Made by a program: the position numbers and the translations under genes. Source: Candidatus Cloacimonadota bacterium (GTDB taxonomy: Bacteria > Cloacimonadota > Cloacimonadia > Cloacimonadales > TCS61). Taken from it: a DNA stretch of 8,594 bases. The notes under the pieces were generated by a model. That model searched no databases. It saw nothing but the letters and a program-made list of their open reading frames with translations, and was not told the origin of the DNA. Location of the stretch: contig JABIME010000352.1 of assembly GCA_018654125.1 (NCBI GenBank), positions 1 to 8,594 on the forward strand. Direction: 5' to 3'. Below are positions 1 to 7,430 of this stretch, in pieces; within the stretch, counting starts at the first letter, position 1; every line of letters begins with the position of its first letter.

Positions 1-2451
1 AATGATGATCTGTATGAAAATATAGAATCTTCCATTCAAACATATCAGGAAGACCTGGCAAATGAAGGATTTGATTCTTTTGTTTTGCAGTTTGATGGGA
101 CCTCACATTTTGACCTGAAAGTGCAGATAATTGTATATAATCAAACTGAAAATGTTACTAATGTAGTTCTAATAGGTGATCTGCCGATTGCCTGGTTCGA
201 GCTTTTTGAAGACTTTAACAACAATGGAATTCAGGATGATGATGAAGCCTGGGTAGAATTCCCCTGCGACCTTTATTATACAGATATTGATGGGTCTTGG
301 GATGATACTGATAATAACGGAATATACGATTATCATGAAGGTGACAAACATCCCGAAATAGGTATTGGAAGAATTGTTTCGGATAACATGAATATGCTCT
401 CTGAAACTGAGTCCGAATTAATTACTAATTATTTCCAAAAAAATCATCTCTATAGAACTGGGATCATCACAAGCCACGAAGCTTCTTTAGCTTATATCGA
501 TGATGATTGGAGCTATTGGGGGTCTGAATATCAGCAGGCAATGCAGCTTGCATATCCTTCTGTTGAACTTATTAATGATGATGAAGAGACTATTGCAATT
601 GACTATAGAGACAATCGTTTGATAGCTGATTATGAATTTATTCAGGTTCATGTACATTCTGGTCCTAATGCGCACTATTTCTATTATAATGATGGAAATA
701 ATTATGAACTTGTTAACAACTATGAAATAGAAGGAATAAATCCAACTGCACATTTTTATAATCTTTTCTGTTGTTCCAATTCCAGATACACAACCGCAAA
801 TAATATGGGGGGAATGTATCTTTACGGAAGTGATCACGGGTTAGCAACAATAGGTTCAACTAAAACCGGAAGTATGCTTGGTTTTTCTGATTTCTATCAA
901 CCATTTTCTGAGGATCTAACAATTGGTGAATCACTTCGTCTGTGGTGGGAAGCTAATGTGGATACAGGGCCGGACTGGCGCTGGGAACGAGCTTGGTTTT
1001 ATGGGATGATAGTTCAAGGGGATCCGTCGTTATTACGAGAATATGAGCAAGGTGATGTAGTTTACATTCCGCATGATTTCCCAACAATACAAGAAGGGAT
1101 TGATGCATCAAGTGATGGATTTATTATATTTGTTGATGATGGAATATATCCAGAAAATCTAACGATTAGTGGGAAAAATATTATCTTACAATCAATTAAT
1201 GGTGCCGAAAATTGCATTATTGATGCTTTTTCAGACGACTCGGTTATAAATATCCAAGACTCAGATAATTCCGAAATTAGAGGATTTACAATTCAGAATG
1301 GTTCTGCTGATTATGGTGGAGGAGGAATAAATATTAGTGGCTCTCCACTTATTGAGGACTGTATTATTTGGAATAATATAGCAACAAGAGGTGGTGGAAT
1401 TTATGTTGCTGGTAATCCAACTATTAGGAATAATATAATTCAAAATAATGCTGTTACGGTTGCTGGTGGTGGTATTGTTTCTTATAGTGGAGAAATGATT
1501 TTAGAGAATAATTTAATCACGCAAAATCATTCAGATATTTATGGTGGAGGTGTTCACATTGAAACTTCCGGATATGTAGAGATCACAAATAATCAATTAT
1601 CAGAAAATACTTCTATGCGAGGATCTGCAATTTGTTTTCATGCAGAAAATGCCGGTGGTTTTATTAAGAACAACTTAGTAATAGAAAACAGTTCCCAATA
1701 TCTGCATTCAGATTTTGGCCATGAGTTAGAAAGTATGGAAATAATAAACAACACCTTTGCAAATAATATTGTTGATAGTCTTGGAATTTATGTTTACAAA
1801 GCAGTTCTTATAAATAATATAATTTGGAATAATGCGGATCAAGAAATTACTATCGGTACTGGTGCAGATGTGGAAGTTAGATATTGTAATATTCAAGGCG
1901 GTTGGGAAGGTGAAGGTAACATCAATGTTTTACCACGTTTTGCGGGTCAAAGTTACGGAGATTACAGTATTACAGGATTTAGCCATTGTGTTGGTGCTGG
2001 AATAAGTGAAATCGAAATAAATGGAACCATATATTATGCACCAGAATTTGATATTGAGGGAACAATTCGTCCAGCTCCAGTTGGAACAAATCCTGATATT
2101 GGAGCTTATGAAAACTTGAATGGTGAACCCTATGTTTCTGCTGAAAACACTCAGTTGTTAGTTCCTGAATATAAATTACAGAATTATCCAAATCCTTTCA
2201 ATCCATCAACTACGATCTCTTTTGAAAGTACAGATTCAAACGAGTATGCACGAATAGAAATTTATAATTTAAAGGGCCAAAAAGTGCGAAAATTCGATGT
2301 CATCCTGAACGGTGTCGAAGGAGAATCGAACTCCATAGAATGGAACGGAACCGACCTAAATAACAAACAAGTAGGTTCAGGCATTTACCTTTATAAATTA
2401 ATTATCGACAAAAAAACTGTTGCTAGTAAAAAAATGTTGATGATCAAGTAA
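1..2451 (+). CDS. Gingipain-like (C25) peptidase domain, beta-helix, T9SS sorting domain; 5' end missing
   Basis: Reading frame 1 is open from the first base, so the gene begins upstream; 816 residues are visible. A TTG at base 85 is only an internal Leu codon. Residues about 1-345 resemble the caspase-like fold of peptidase C25 (gingipain) proteins. They include a beta-strand VVLIGDLP (56-63), a region PEIGIGRIVSD (118-128), a likely catalytic His in VHVHSGP (His219 best, His217 possible), a likely catalytic Cys in NLFCCSNSRY (Cys258 best, Cys257 possible), and GSTKTGSM (285-292). Two Asp/Asn/Gly-rich, Ca2+-binding-like segments lie at 71-82 and 95-115. Residues about 350-650 form a right-handed parallel beta-helix with Gly-Gly-Gly turns and an Asn ladder. 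Residues 724-816 are a T9SS type A sorting domain starting YKLQNYPNPFNP and ending KKMLMIK. The protein is presumably Sec-exported, moved across the outer membrane and released or surface-anchored after C-terminal cleavage. The substrate is unknown; it could be a protease or a degenerate adhesin-like scaffold. Confidence 0.85.
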   Translation, partial: NDDLYENIESSIQTYQEDLANEGFDSFVLQFDGTSHFDLKVQIIVYNQTENVTNVVLIGDLPIAWFELFEDFNNNGIQDDDEAWVEFPCDLYYTDIDGSWDDTDNNGIYDYHEGDKHPEIGIGRIVSDNMNMLSETESELITNYFQKNHLYRTGIITSHEASLAYIDDDWSYWGSEYQQAMQLAYPSVELINDDEETIAIDYRDNRLIADYEFIQVHVHSGPNAHYFYYNDGNNYELVNNYEIEGINPTAHFYNLFCCSNSRYTTANNMGGMYLYGSDHGLATIGSTKTGSMLGFSDFYQPFSEDLTIGESLRLWWEANVDTGPDWRWERAWFYGMIVQGDPSLLREYEQGDVVYIPHDFPTIQEGIDASSDGFIIFVDDGIYPENLTISGKNIILQSINGAENCIIDAFSDDSVINIQDSDNSEIRGFTIQNGSADYGGGGINISGSPLIEDCIIWNNIATRGGGIYVAGNPTIRNNIIQNNAVTVAGGGIVSYSGEMILENNLITQNHSDIYGGGVHIETSGYVEITNNQLSENTSMRGSAICFHAENAGGFIKNNLVIENSSQYLHSDFGHELESMEIINNTFANNIVDSLGIYVYKAVLINNIIWNNADQEITIGTGADVEVRYCNIQGGWEGEGNINVLPRFAGQSYGDYSITGFSHCVGAGISEIEINGTIYYAPEFDIEGTIRPAPVGTNPDIGAYENLNGEPYVSAENTQLLVPEYKLQNYPNPFNPSTTISFESTDSNEYARIEIYNLKGQKVRKFDVILNGVEGESNSIEWNGTDLNNKQVGSGIYLYKLIIDKKTVASKKMLMIK
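2170..2448 (+). other. C-terminal Por/T9SS-type sorting domain (protein domain within the first gene)
   Basis: Visible residues 724-816 carry the conserved features of this domain family. There is an N-terminal NYPNPFNPSTTISF motif, a middle strand RIEIYNLKGQKVR, then SIEWNGTD and the glycine-centred GSGIYLYKL, and a short basic end. In the family this domain directs passage through the type IX translocon in the outer membrane. Its presence implies that the host has T9SS genes, none of which lie in this window. Confidence 0.85.
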
Positions 2452-2497
2452 TTAAGGTGATCTACGTTATTTCGGATATTGCTTGAAATTTGCTTTC

Positions 2498-2526
2498 TTG
2501 ACGTCTAACAGATTATTATAAAAAAT
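2498..2526 (+). promoter_or_regulatory. Candidate promoter element upstream of obg (CTTGACGTC)
   Basis: In the 129-bp gap before obg, TTGACG (2498-2503) matches a -35 box at 5 of 6 bases. It is followed by the AT-rich run TTATTATAAAAA. The spacing to TATAAA (2517-2522) is 13 bp, shorter than the sigma-70 optimum, so the pairing is uncertain. A separate TACAAT at 2546-2551 could be the real -10 box and would leave a leader of about 25 nt. The same CTTGACRTC string occurs before rph and lepB. I see no clear terminator for the preceding gene in this gap. Confidence 0.25.
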
Positions 2527-2559
2527 AGCTCAAATAAATAATAAGTACAATATGAATGA

Positions 2560-3597
<1,038 letters not shown>

Positions 3598-3604
3598 AGT
3601 AAAA

Positions 3605-4744
3605 ATGAAAATCCTGATAGTTCCCGATTCATTCAAGGGAAGTCTATCATCTAAACAAGCAGCAGATGCAATTGAAAAAGGAATTAATTATCCACAATTT
3701 GAAATAGAAAAAATTCCAATGGCTGATGGTGGAGAAGGAACTATTGAGTGTCTTATTGTATCTCTTAATGGATCTATATTGAGAGATTTTGTTACAGATC
3801 CGATAGGAAGAAAAGTACAAGCTGAATTTGGAATTCTACAAGACAACAAAACTGCAATTATTGAAATGGCAGCAGCCTCAGGACTGCTTCTTATTCCAAA
3901 AAAAAGAAGAAACCCGCTTTACACCACAACTTATGGCACTGGTGAACTTATAAGAAAAGTTATCAAACGGGGATATAAGAAGATAATTTTGGGTTTGGGT
4001 GGAAGTGCAACTACCGATTGTGGAGCTGGCGCATTGCAGGCTTTAGGTGTGAAACTTTTAGATAGGAATGGAGGGAATATAAAATTTGGCGGATTATTTT
4101 TGAAAGATCTGCATAAAATTGAGATTTCAGATCAAAACAAATTTAGCGATATTGAAGTAACTTTTATGTGTGATGTGTCTAATAAATTATTAGGCTCAAA
4201 AGGATCTGCAGAACTATTTGCTCAACAAAAAGGTGCTTCGATAGATGATGTGCAAATTCTGGAAGATAATTTAGCACATTTTGCCCAAATTGTGAAGAAA
4301 GATACAGGAAATGATATCGCTGAATCTATAGGAAGTGGGGCGGCTGGAGGTTTGGCAGCAGGGCTTTCAATTTTGTTCAAATCTCAATTTGTTTCAGGTA
4401 GTGATTTTGTGATCAAAGCAACTAACTTAAGAACCAAAATTAGAAATGCAGACATAATAATTACTGGTGAAGGTGAGTTAAATTCTCAAACAAGATTTGG
4501 GAAAATTCCATATAAAATAGCAACAATTTCAAAAGAATATAATAAGCCGGTTATGGGTGTTTTTGGTAAGGTCACTAATGCTGCAAAAATTGAATATAAG
4601 AGGGAATTCAAACATATATCAGCATTATGTGATAACGGAATTTCCCAAGAAGAAGCTATGCAAAATGCCTACTCATTATTGACTTCAAAAGTAAAAGAAA
4701 TATTTGAGAATAGCCGATTTAATGAATACATGGAGAGAAAATGA
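3605..4744 (+). CDS. glxK: Glycerate kinase (GlxK/GarK family)
   Basis: This 379-residue cytoplasmic kinase phosphorylates D-glycerate with ATP. Characterised GarK-type enzymes make 2-phosphoglycerate, which enters lower glycolysis. Length and all family blocks fit: PDSFKGSLSS (7-16), MADGGEGT (39-46), GLGGSATTDCGAG (130-142), CDVSNKLLGSKGSAELFAQQKGA (189-211), GSGAAGGLAAGL (243-254) and TGEGELNSQTRFGK (287-300). Two blocks differ from the consensus as I know it. FAQQKGA stands where FGPQKGA is usual, and Asn293 stands where TGEGxxDxQT has Asp. No good Shine-Dalgarno sequence is visible, and the 7-nt gap after obg suggests translational coupling. The stop codon overlaps the next start as ATGA. 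The following gene encodes a hydroxypyruvate/glyoxylate reductase-type enzyme, which would supply the substrate. GlxK versus GarK naming cannot be settled from the sequence. Confidence 0.93.
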   Translation: MKILIVPDSFKGSLSSKQAADAIEKGINYPQFEIEKIPMADGGEGTIECLIVSLNGSILRDFVTDPIGRKVQAEFGILQDNKTAIIEMAAASGLLLIPKKRRNPLYTTTYGTGELIRKVIKRGYKKIILGLGGSATTDCGAGALQALGVKLLDRNGGNIKFGGLFLKDLHKIEISDQNKFSDIEVTFMCDVSNKLLGSKGSAELFAQQKGASIDDVQILEDNLAHFAQIVKKDTGNDIAESIGSGAAGGLAAGLSILFKSQFVSGSDFVIKATNLRTKIRNADIIITGEGELNSQTRFGKIPYKIATISKEYNKPVMGVFGKVTNAAKIEYKREFKHISALCDNGISQEEAMQNAYSLLTSKVKEIFENSRFNEYMERK

Positions 4745-5709
4745 AACCAAGAATCTTTATAACAAGAATGTTGCCTGAGCTTGTAATGAAAAAGTTAAAT
4801 AGTTATTTTGAAGTTACTGTAAATCCAAATGATAGGGCACTTACTAAAGATGAAATACTGAAAGGAATTTCTACTTGTGATATACTTTTATGTTTACTCA
4901 CTGATACAATAGATTCAGAAATTATCTCACATAATCCAAATCTCATGGGAATATCAAATTATGCCGTTGGATATAATAATATCGATGTTACAAAAGCAAC
5001 TGAACTCAAAATTCCCGTTACAAATACACCAGGAGTTCTTACTGAAACCACAGCTGATCTAGCTTGGGCACTAATGATGTCAATTGCTCGAAGGATATCT
5101 GAGTCTGATAGATTTGTAAGAGATGGGAAATTTGTAGATTGGGAACCTGAATTAATGCTTGGAAGCGATATAAATGGTAAAACACTAGGAATAATTGGAG
5201 CTGGAAGAATTGGTATTGCTGTAGCAAAACGTGCAGTCGGTTTTAATATGAATATTTTATATTCAGATACGAATAGGAATATAGAAAATCATTGTAATGC
5301 TACACAAGTAGATTTGAAAAACTTACTCAATAATTCTGATTTCATTACTTTACATGTTCCTCTTTTAGAATCTACAAGGCATTTAATTGATGAGAAAGAA
5401 CTTCAGCAGATGAAGAAGACCGCTTTTCTTATAAATACAAGTCGTGGAGCTGTTATTAATGAGAAAGTACTTCATAAAGCTCTAGAAGAAAACTGGATAG
5501 CAGGTGCTGGACTTGATGTTTATGAGAATGAACCAATAATAACTAAGGGATTAATGAATTGTGATAATGTAATTCTTACACCGCACATTGGTAGTGGTTC
5601 AATTGAAACAAGAACCAAAATGGGATATATCGCAGTAGAAAATGCAATTGCAATTATTAATAATAAAGAACCATTACACATTGTAAATAGAGAAGTTTAT
5701 GGTAGATAA
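4741..5709 (+). CDS. D-2-hydroxyacid dehydrogenase, glyoxylate/hydroxypyruvate reductase type
   Basis: This 322-residue NAD(P)-dependent oxidoreductase belongs to the D-isomer-specific 2-hydroxyacid dehydrogenase family. The split catalytic domain (about 1-100 and 285-322) surrounds a Rossmann domain with GAGRIG (153-158). Asp176 lies near the end of the second strand, which favours NAD over NADP. The catalytic triad is visible as Arg235 (NTSRG), Glu264 (DVYENEP) and His282 (TPHIGSG). The substrate-loop block NYAVGYNNIDV (73-83) matches GyaR/GRHPR-type enzymes. A Shine-Dalgarno GGAGAG ends three bases before ATG, inside the end of the kinase gene. Next to glycerate kinase, the likely reaction is hydroxypyruvate (or glyoxylate) reduction to D-glycerate (or glycolate). 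D-lactate or phosphoglycerate dehydrogenase activity is less likely; the ACT-type regulatory domain of many SerA proteins is absent. Substrate is inferred from context. Confidence 0.92.
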   Translation: MKPRIFITRMLPELVMKKLNSYFEVTVNPNDRALTKDEILKGISTCDILLCLLTDTIDSEIISHNPNLMGISNYAVGYNNIDVTKATELKIPVTNTPGVLTETTADLAWALMMSIARRISESDRFVRDGKFVDWEPELMLGSDINGKTLGIIGAGRIGIAVAKRAVGFNMNILYSDTNRNIENHCNATQVDLKNLLNNSDFITLHVPLLESTRHLIDEKELQQMKKTAFLINTSRGAVINEKVLHKALEENWIAGAGLDVYENEPIITKGLMNCDNVILTPHIGSGSIETRTKMGYIAVENAIAIINNKEPLHIVNREVYGR

Positions 5710-6793
5710 TTTAGATAAGATAAAAGCTTGGGTCAAGTTACTTTCAGCTCCCGAGATCTGGCATGCAACAGCAATTAAACTTGCAAATACTCTTGGAGAG
5801 CCAATTAATTATATTAACGACATTTCAGAATTAAACGGAATTGAATTTATCTCTGAAGTAGCAAAGGAACATCTAATAAATTTAGAAGAACCAGATAATT
5901 GGAAAAATATTTGCGATCTCATTGAGCAATATAGCATAAATTTTGTTTCAATTTTAGATGATGAATATCCTGATCCATTAAAAAATATTTTCGACCCTCC
6001 ACCTTTCCTGTTTCATCGAGGTATAATAAAAAAAGATGATTTCCGACGTGCAATTGGTGTAGTTGGCACTAGAAAAGCTAGTAATTATGGGAAGCTGATG
6101 ACCAAAAAAATCGTTCAAGAACTTAGTGGATCTGGGTTTACGATTGTAAGTGGATTAGCTTATGGAATCGATACGATATCACATTTGACAGCTTTAGATA
6201 GTGGAACCAGAACTTATGCTGTAATGGGAACAGGAGTCGACCAGATCTATCCACCTAGAAATAGAGAGTTGGCAGAAAGAATTTTAGAAAACGGTGTCTT
6301 GCTCTCTGAATATATTCCAGGAAGTAAGGCTGAAAAATGGAATTTCCCAACCAGAAACAGGATAATTAGCGGTCTATCTTTAGGAAGTTTAGTGATTGAA
6401 GGAAATAAAAGAAGTGGGGCACTACTCACAGCAAAATTCGCAATGGACCAAAACCGAGAGGTATTTGCCTTACCTGGTGATATAAACCGTCCGCAAGCGG
6501 AAGGACCTAACTACCTAATCAAGTTAGGAGCAAAGATCGTTACAAAAGCAGCGGATATTTTTGAAGAATTTGAACTTGTAGTGGATCAACAACAAAGTTT
6601 TTTCCCGAAACTAAACGAAAAAGAAGAACAAATATATCAAATTTTACTACAAAATAAACCGGAAATTCATTTTGATAAATTAATTATTGAAACTGGTTTT
6701 ACTGTTGGTGAATTATCTACTATCTTGCTTTCACTTGAGCTGAAGAATATTGTAAAAAAAGTTCCGGGCAATAAGATAGTTCCGTTATATTGA
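5699..6793 (+). CDS. dprA: DNA-processing protein DprA (Smf)
   Basis: DprA binds incoming single-stranded DNA and loads RecA during natural transformation; it is also widespread in bacteria not known to be competent. The 364-residue product has an N-terminal helical region (about 1-85) and the block YPDPLKNIFDPPPFLFHRG (90-108). A DprA-type Rossmann fold follows, with GTR (123-125), SGLAYGID (151-158), FPTRNRIISGLS (216-227), SGALLTA (239-245), ALPG (257-260) and GPNYLI (269-274). Residues about 305-364 form a C-terminal winged-helix (DML1-like) domain, so the protein is full length. The ATG overlaps the end of the dehydrogenase gene by 11 nt, with only a weak purine-rich AGAGAAG before it, so coupling is likely. 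It is the last gene of the operon and a strong hairpin follows the stop. No other competence genes are in the window. Confidence 0.96.
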   Translation: MVDNLDKIKAWVKLLSAPEIWHATAIKLANTLGEPINYINDISELNGIEFISEVAKEHLINLEEPDNWKNICDLIEQYSINFVSILDDEYPDPLKNIFDPPPFLFHRGIIKKDDFRRAIGVVGTRKASNYGKLMTKKIVQELSGSGFTIVSGLAYGIDTISHLTALDSGTRTYAVMGTGVDQIYPPRNRELAERILENGVLLSEYIPGSKAEKWNFPTRNRIISGLSLGSLVIEGNKRSGALLTAKFAMDQNREVFALPGDINRPQAEGPNYLIKLGAKIVTKAADIFEEFELVVDQQQSFFPKLNEKEEQIYQILLQNKPEIHFDKLIIETGFTVGELSTILLSLELKNIVKKVPGNKIVPLY

Positions 6794-6797
6794 TAAA

Positions 6798-6829
6798 AAA
6801 TCCGTGTATTTTATGGGATACACGGATTT
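6798..6829. terminator. Shared intrinsic terminator between convergent genes
   Basis: A perfect 12-bp inverted repeat, AAATCCGTGTAT (6798-6809) and ATACACGGATTT (6818-6829), encloses an 8-nt loop. It begins 4 nt after the dprA stop codon. Read on the minus strand, the stem ends in a run of six T, the classical form, so it should terminate the small gene at 6849-7214. Read on the plus strand only three T follow, so termination after dprA may be weaker. Confidence 0.85.
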
Positions 6830-6848
6830 AAATAGATTAAACTTCTTT

Positions 6849-7214
6849 CTAATTTCTTATCTTCTTATTAGTTTTCTCATTGTGTTTATTAATATGAATA
6901 TATCTTTTATTTGCAGAATCTGCAAACTTATGAATAACATTTTTTAGATCAGAAATATCCCAGATCTTTTTAAATTCAAGATTATTGGTTAATCTATCAC
7001 TCAATATATATAGCTCCCTTATTTCAGGATTAAATTTTATATCATCTGCATCAATATTCAGTTGGCTTTCCTCAAAAATCTGATTTAAGAAGTTAATAAT
7101 CGTAAAGGCAAAGTGATTTCTAAGATCAACGATATTTTCCGCATTATTAATTTTGTCTCTAAACTTATGAACACACTCATTTCCCAGGGTATTAAATGAA
7201 ATTTGATTTCCCAT
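6849..7214 (-). CDS. Small protein of unknown function
   Basis: I do not recognise this 121-residue protein. Evidence that it is real: a perfect AAGGAGG four bases before the ATG, a good minus-strand terminator beginning about 20 bp after its stop, and no gene on the opposite strand. The predicted protein is hydrophilic, rich in Asn, Lys, Ile and Asp, and looks mostly alpha-helical. A helix-like stretch with a hydrophobic face lies around 29-50 (including FAFTIINFLNQIF) and another around 66-100. The tail is strongly basic (about 103-121, NKRYIHINKH then EKTNKKIR). It has one Cys (14), no signal peptide and no membrane segment, so it is probably cytoplasmic; the basic tail could bind nucleic acid, but that is speculation. 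It runs against both neighbours and is probably transcribed alone. Confidence 0.72.
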   Translation of the reverse strand: MGNQISFNTLGNECVHKFRDKINNAENIVDLRNHFAFTIINFLNQIFEESQLNIDADDIKFNPEIRELYILSDRLTNNLEFKKIWDISDLKNVIHKFADSANKRYIHINKHNEKTNKKIRN

Positions 7215-7218
7215 ACTT

Positions 7219-7225
7219 CCTCCTT
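7219..7225 (-). promoter_or_regulatory. Perfect Shine-Dalgarno AAGGAGG of the small minus-strand gene
   Basis: On the minus strand AAGGAGG is followed by AAGT and then ATG at 7214. This is the best match to the anti-Shine-Dalgarno sequence in the window; the housekeeping genes have weaker sites such as AAGGA, GAGGG or AGGA. It fixes the start codon and suggests strong translation. Confidence 0.85.
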
Positions 7226-7305
7226 GATTTACTAATAGATTTGTTTATTCTTTAATTTTTTTTGCTTAAAACTCATAGGTTATTTTTTAGAATATACTGG
7301 TTTTG

Positions 7306-7311
7306 TGTCAA
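7306..7311 (-). promoter_or_regulatory. Candidate -35 box (TTGACA) for the small minus-strand gene
   Basis: On the minus strand TTGACA lies 97 bp or so before the ATG. A TATATT follows after only 9 bp, and no convincing -10 box sits 16-18 bp away, so this is a weak call. The 216-bp divergent gap (7215-7430) must hold promoters for both this gene and rph. Confidence 0.2.
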
Positions 7312-7382
7312 TAAATGATTTTGATTAGTAAGTTATTATTACCTGGGATATTTATGCATATTTCTTACGCAACATACTCTAC

Positions 7383-7406
7383 TTGACATCATAGTGATGG
7401 TATAGA
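7383..7406 (+). promoter_or_regulatory. Candidate promoter of rph (TTGACA and extended -10)
   Basis: TTGACA (7383-7388) is a perfect -35 consensus. TGGTATAGA (7398-7406) looks like an extended -10 box (TGn before TATAGA), but the spacing between the two hexamers is 12 bp, well short of 17. Either the extended -10 works without the -35, or the CTTGACATC string is a regulator site instead. The leader to the ATG would be short (about 18 nt). Confidence 0.35.
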
Positions 7407-7430
7407 TTTCTTTCATTCAAAGAGGGAATA

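Noticed and set aside
85..87. TTG as start codon of the first gene
   Set aside because: The same frame is open back to base 1 and already encodes C25-like sequence before this codon, and there is no ribosome binding site; it is an internal Leu.
487..837. Minus-strand open frame inside the first gene
   Set aside because: It lies antisense to a clearly coding region, its Ile-rich composition mirrors the opposite strand, and it has no ribosome binding site.
1363..1835. Possible DNA tandem repeats (similar AATAATATAATT strings)
   Set aside because: The similarity comes from repeated Asn/Ile codons of beta-helix coils; copies are diverged and unevenly spaced, so this is a protein-level repeat.
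6849..6909. HEPN-nuclease-like R-x6-H motif in the small protein (Arg104, His111)
   Set aside because: The motif lies in the low-complexity basic tail, without the surrounding helical bundle pattern; a chance match in an N/K/H-rich tail.
7341..7365. Palindromic ATGCAT-centred sequence in the divergent gap
   Set aside because: Imperfect and AT-rich; no clear stem or link to either start.
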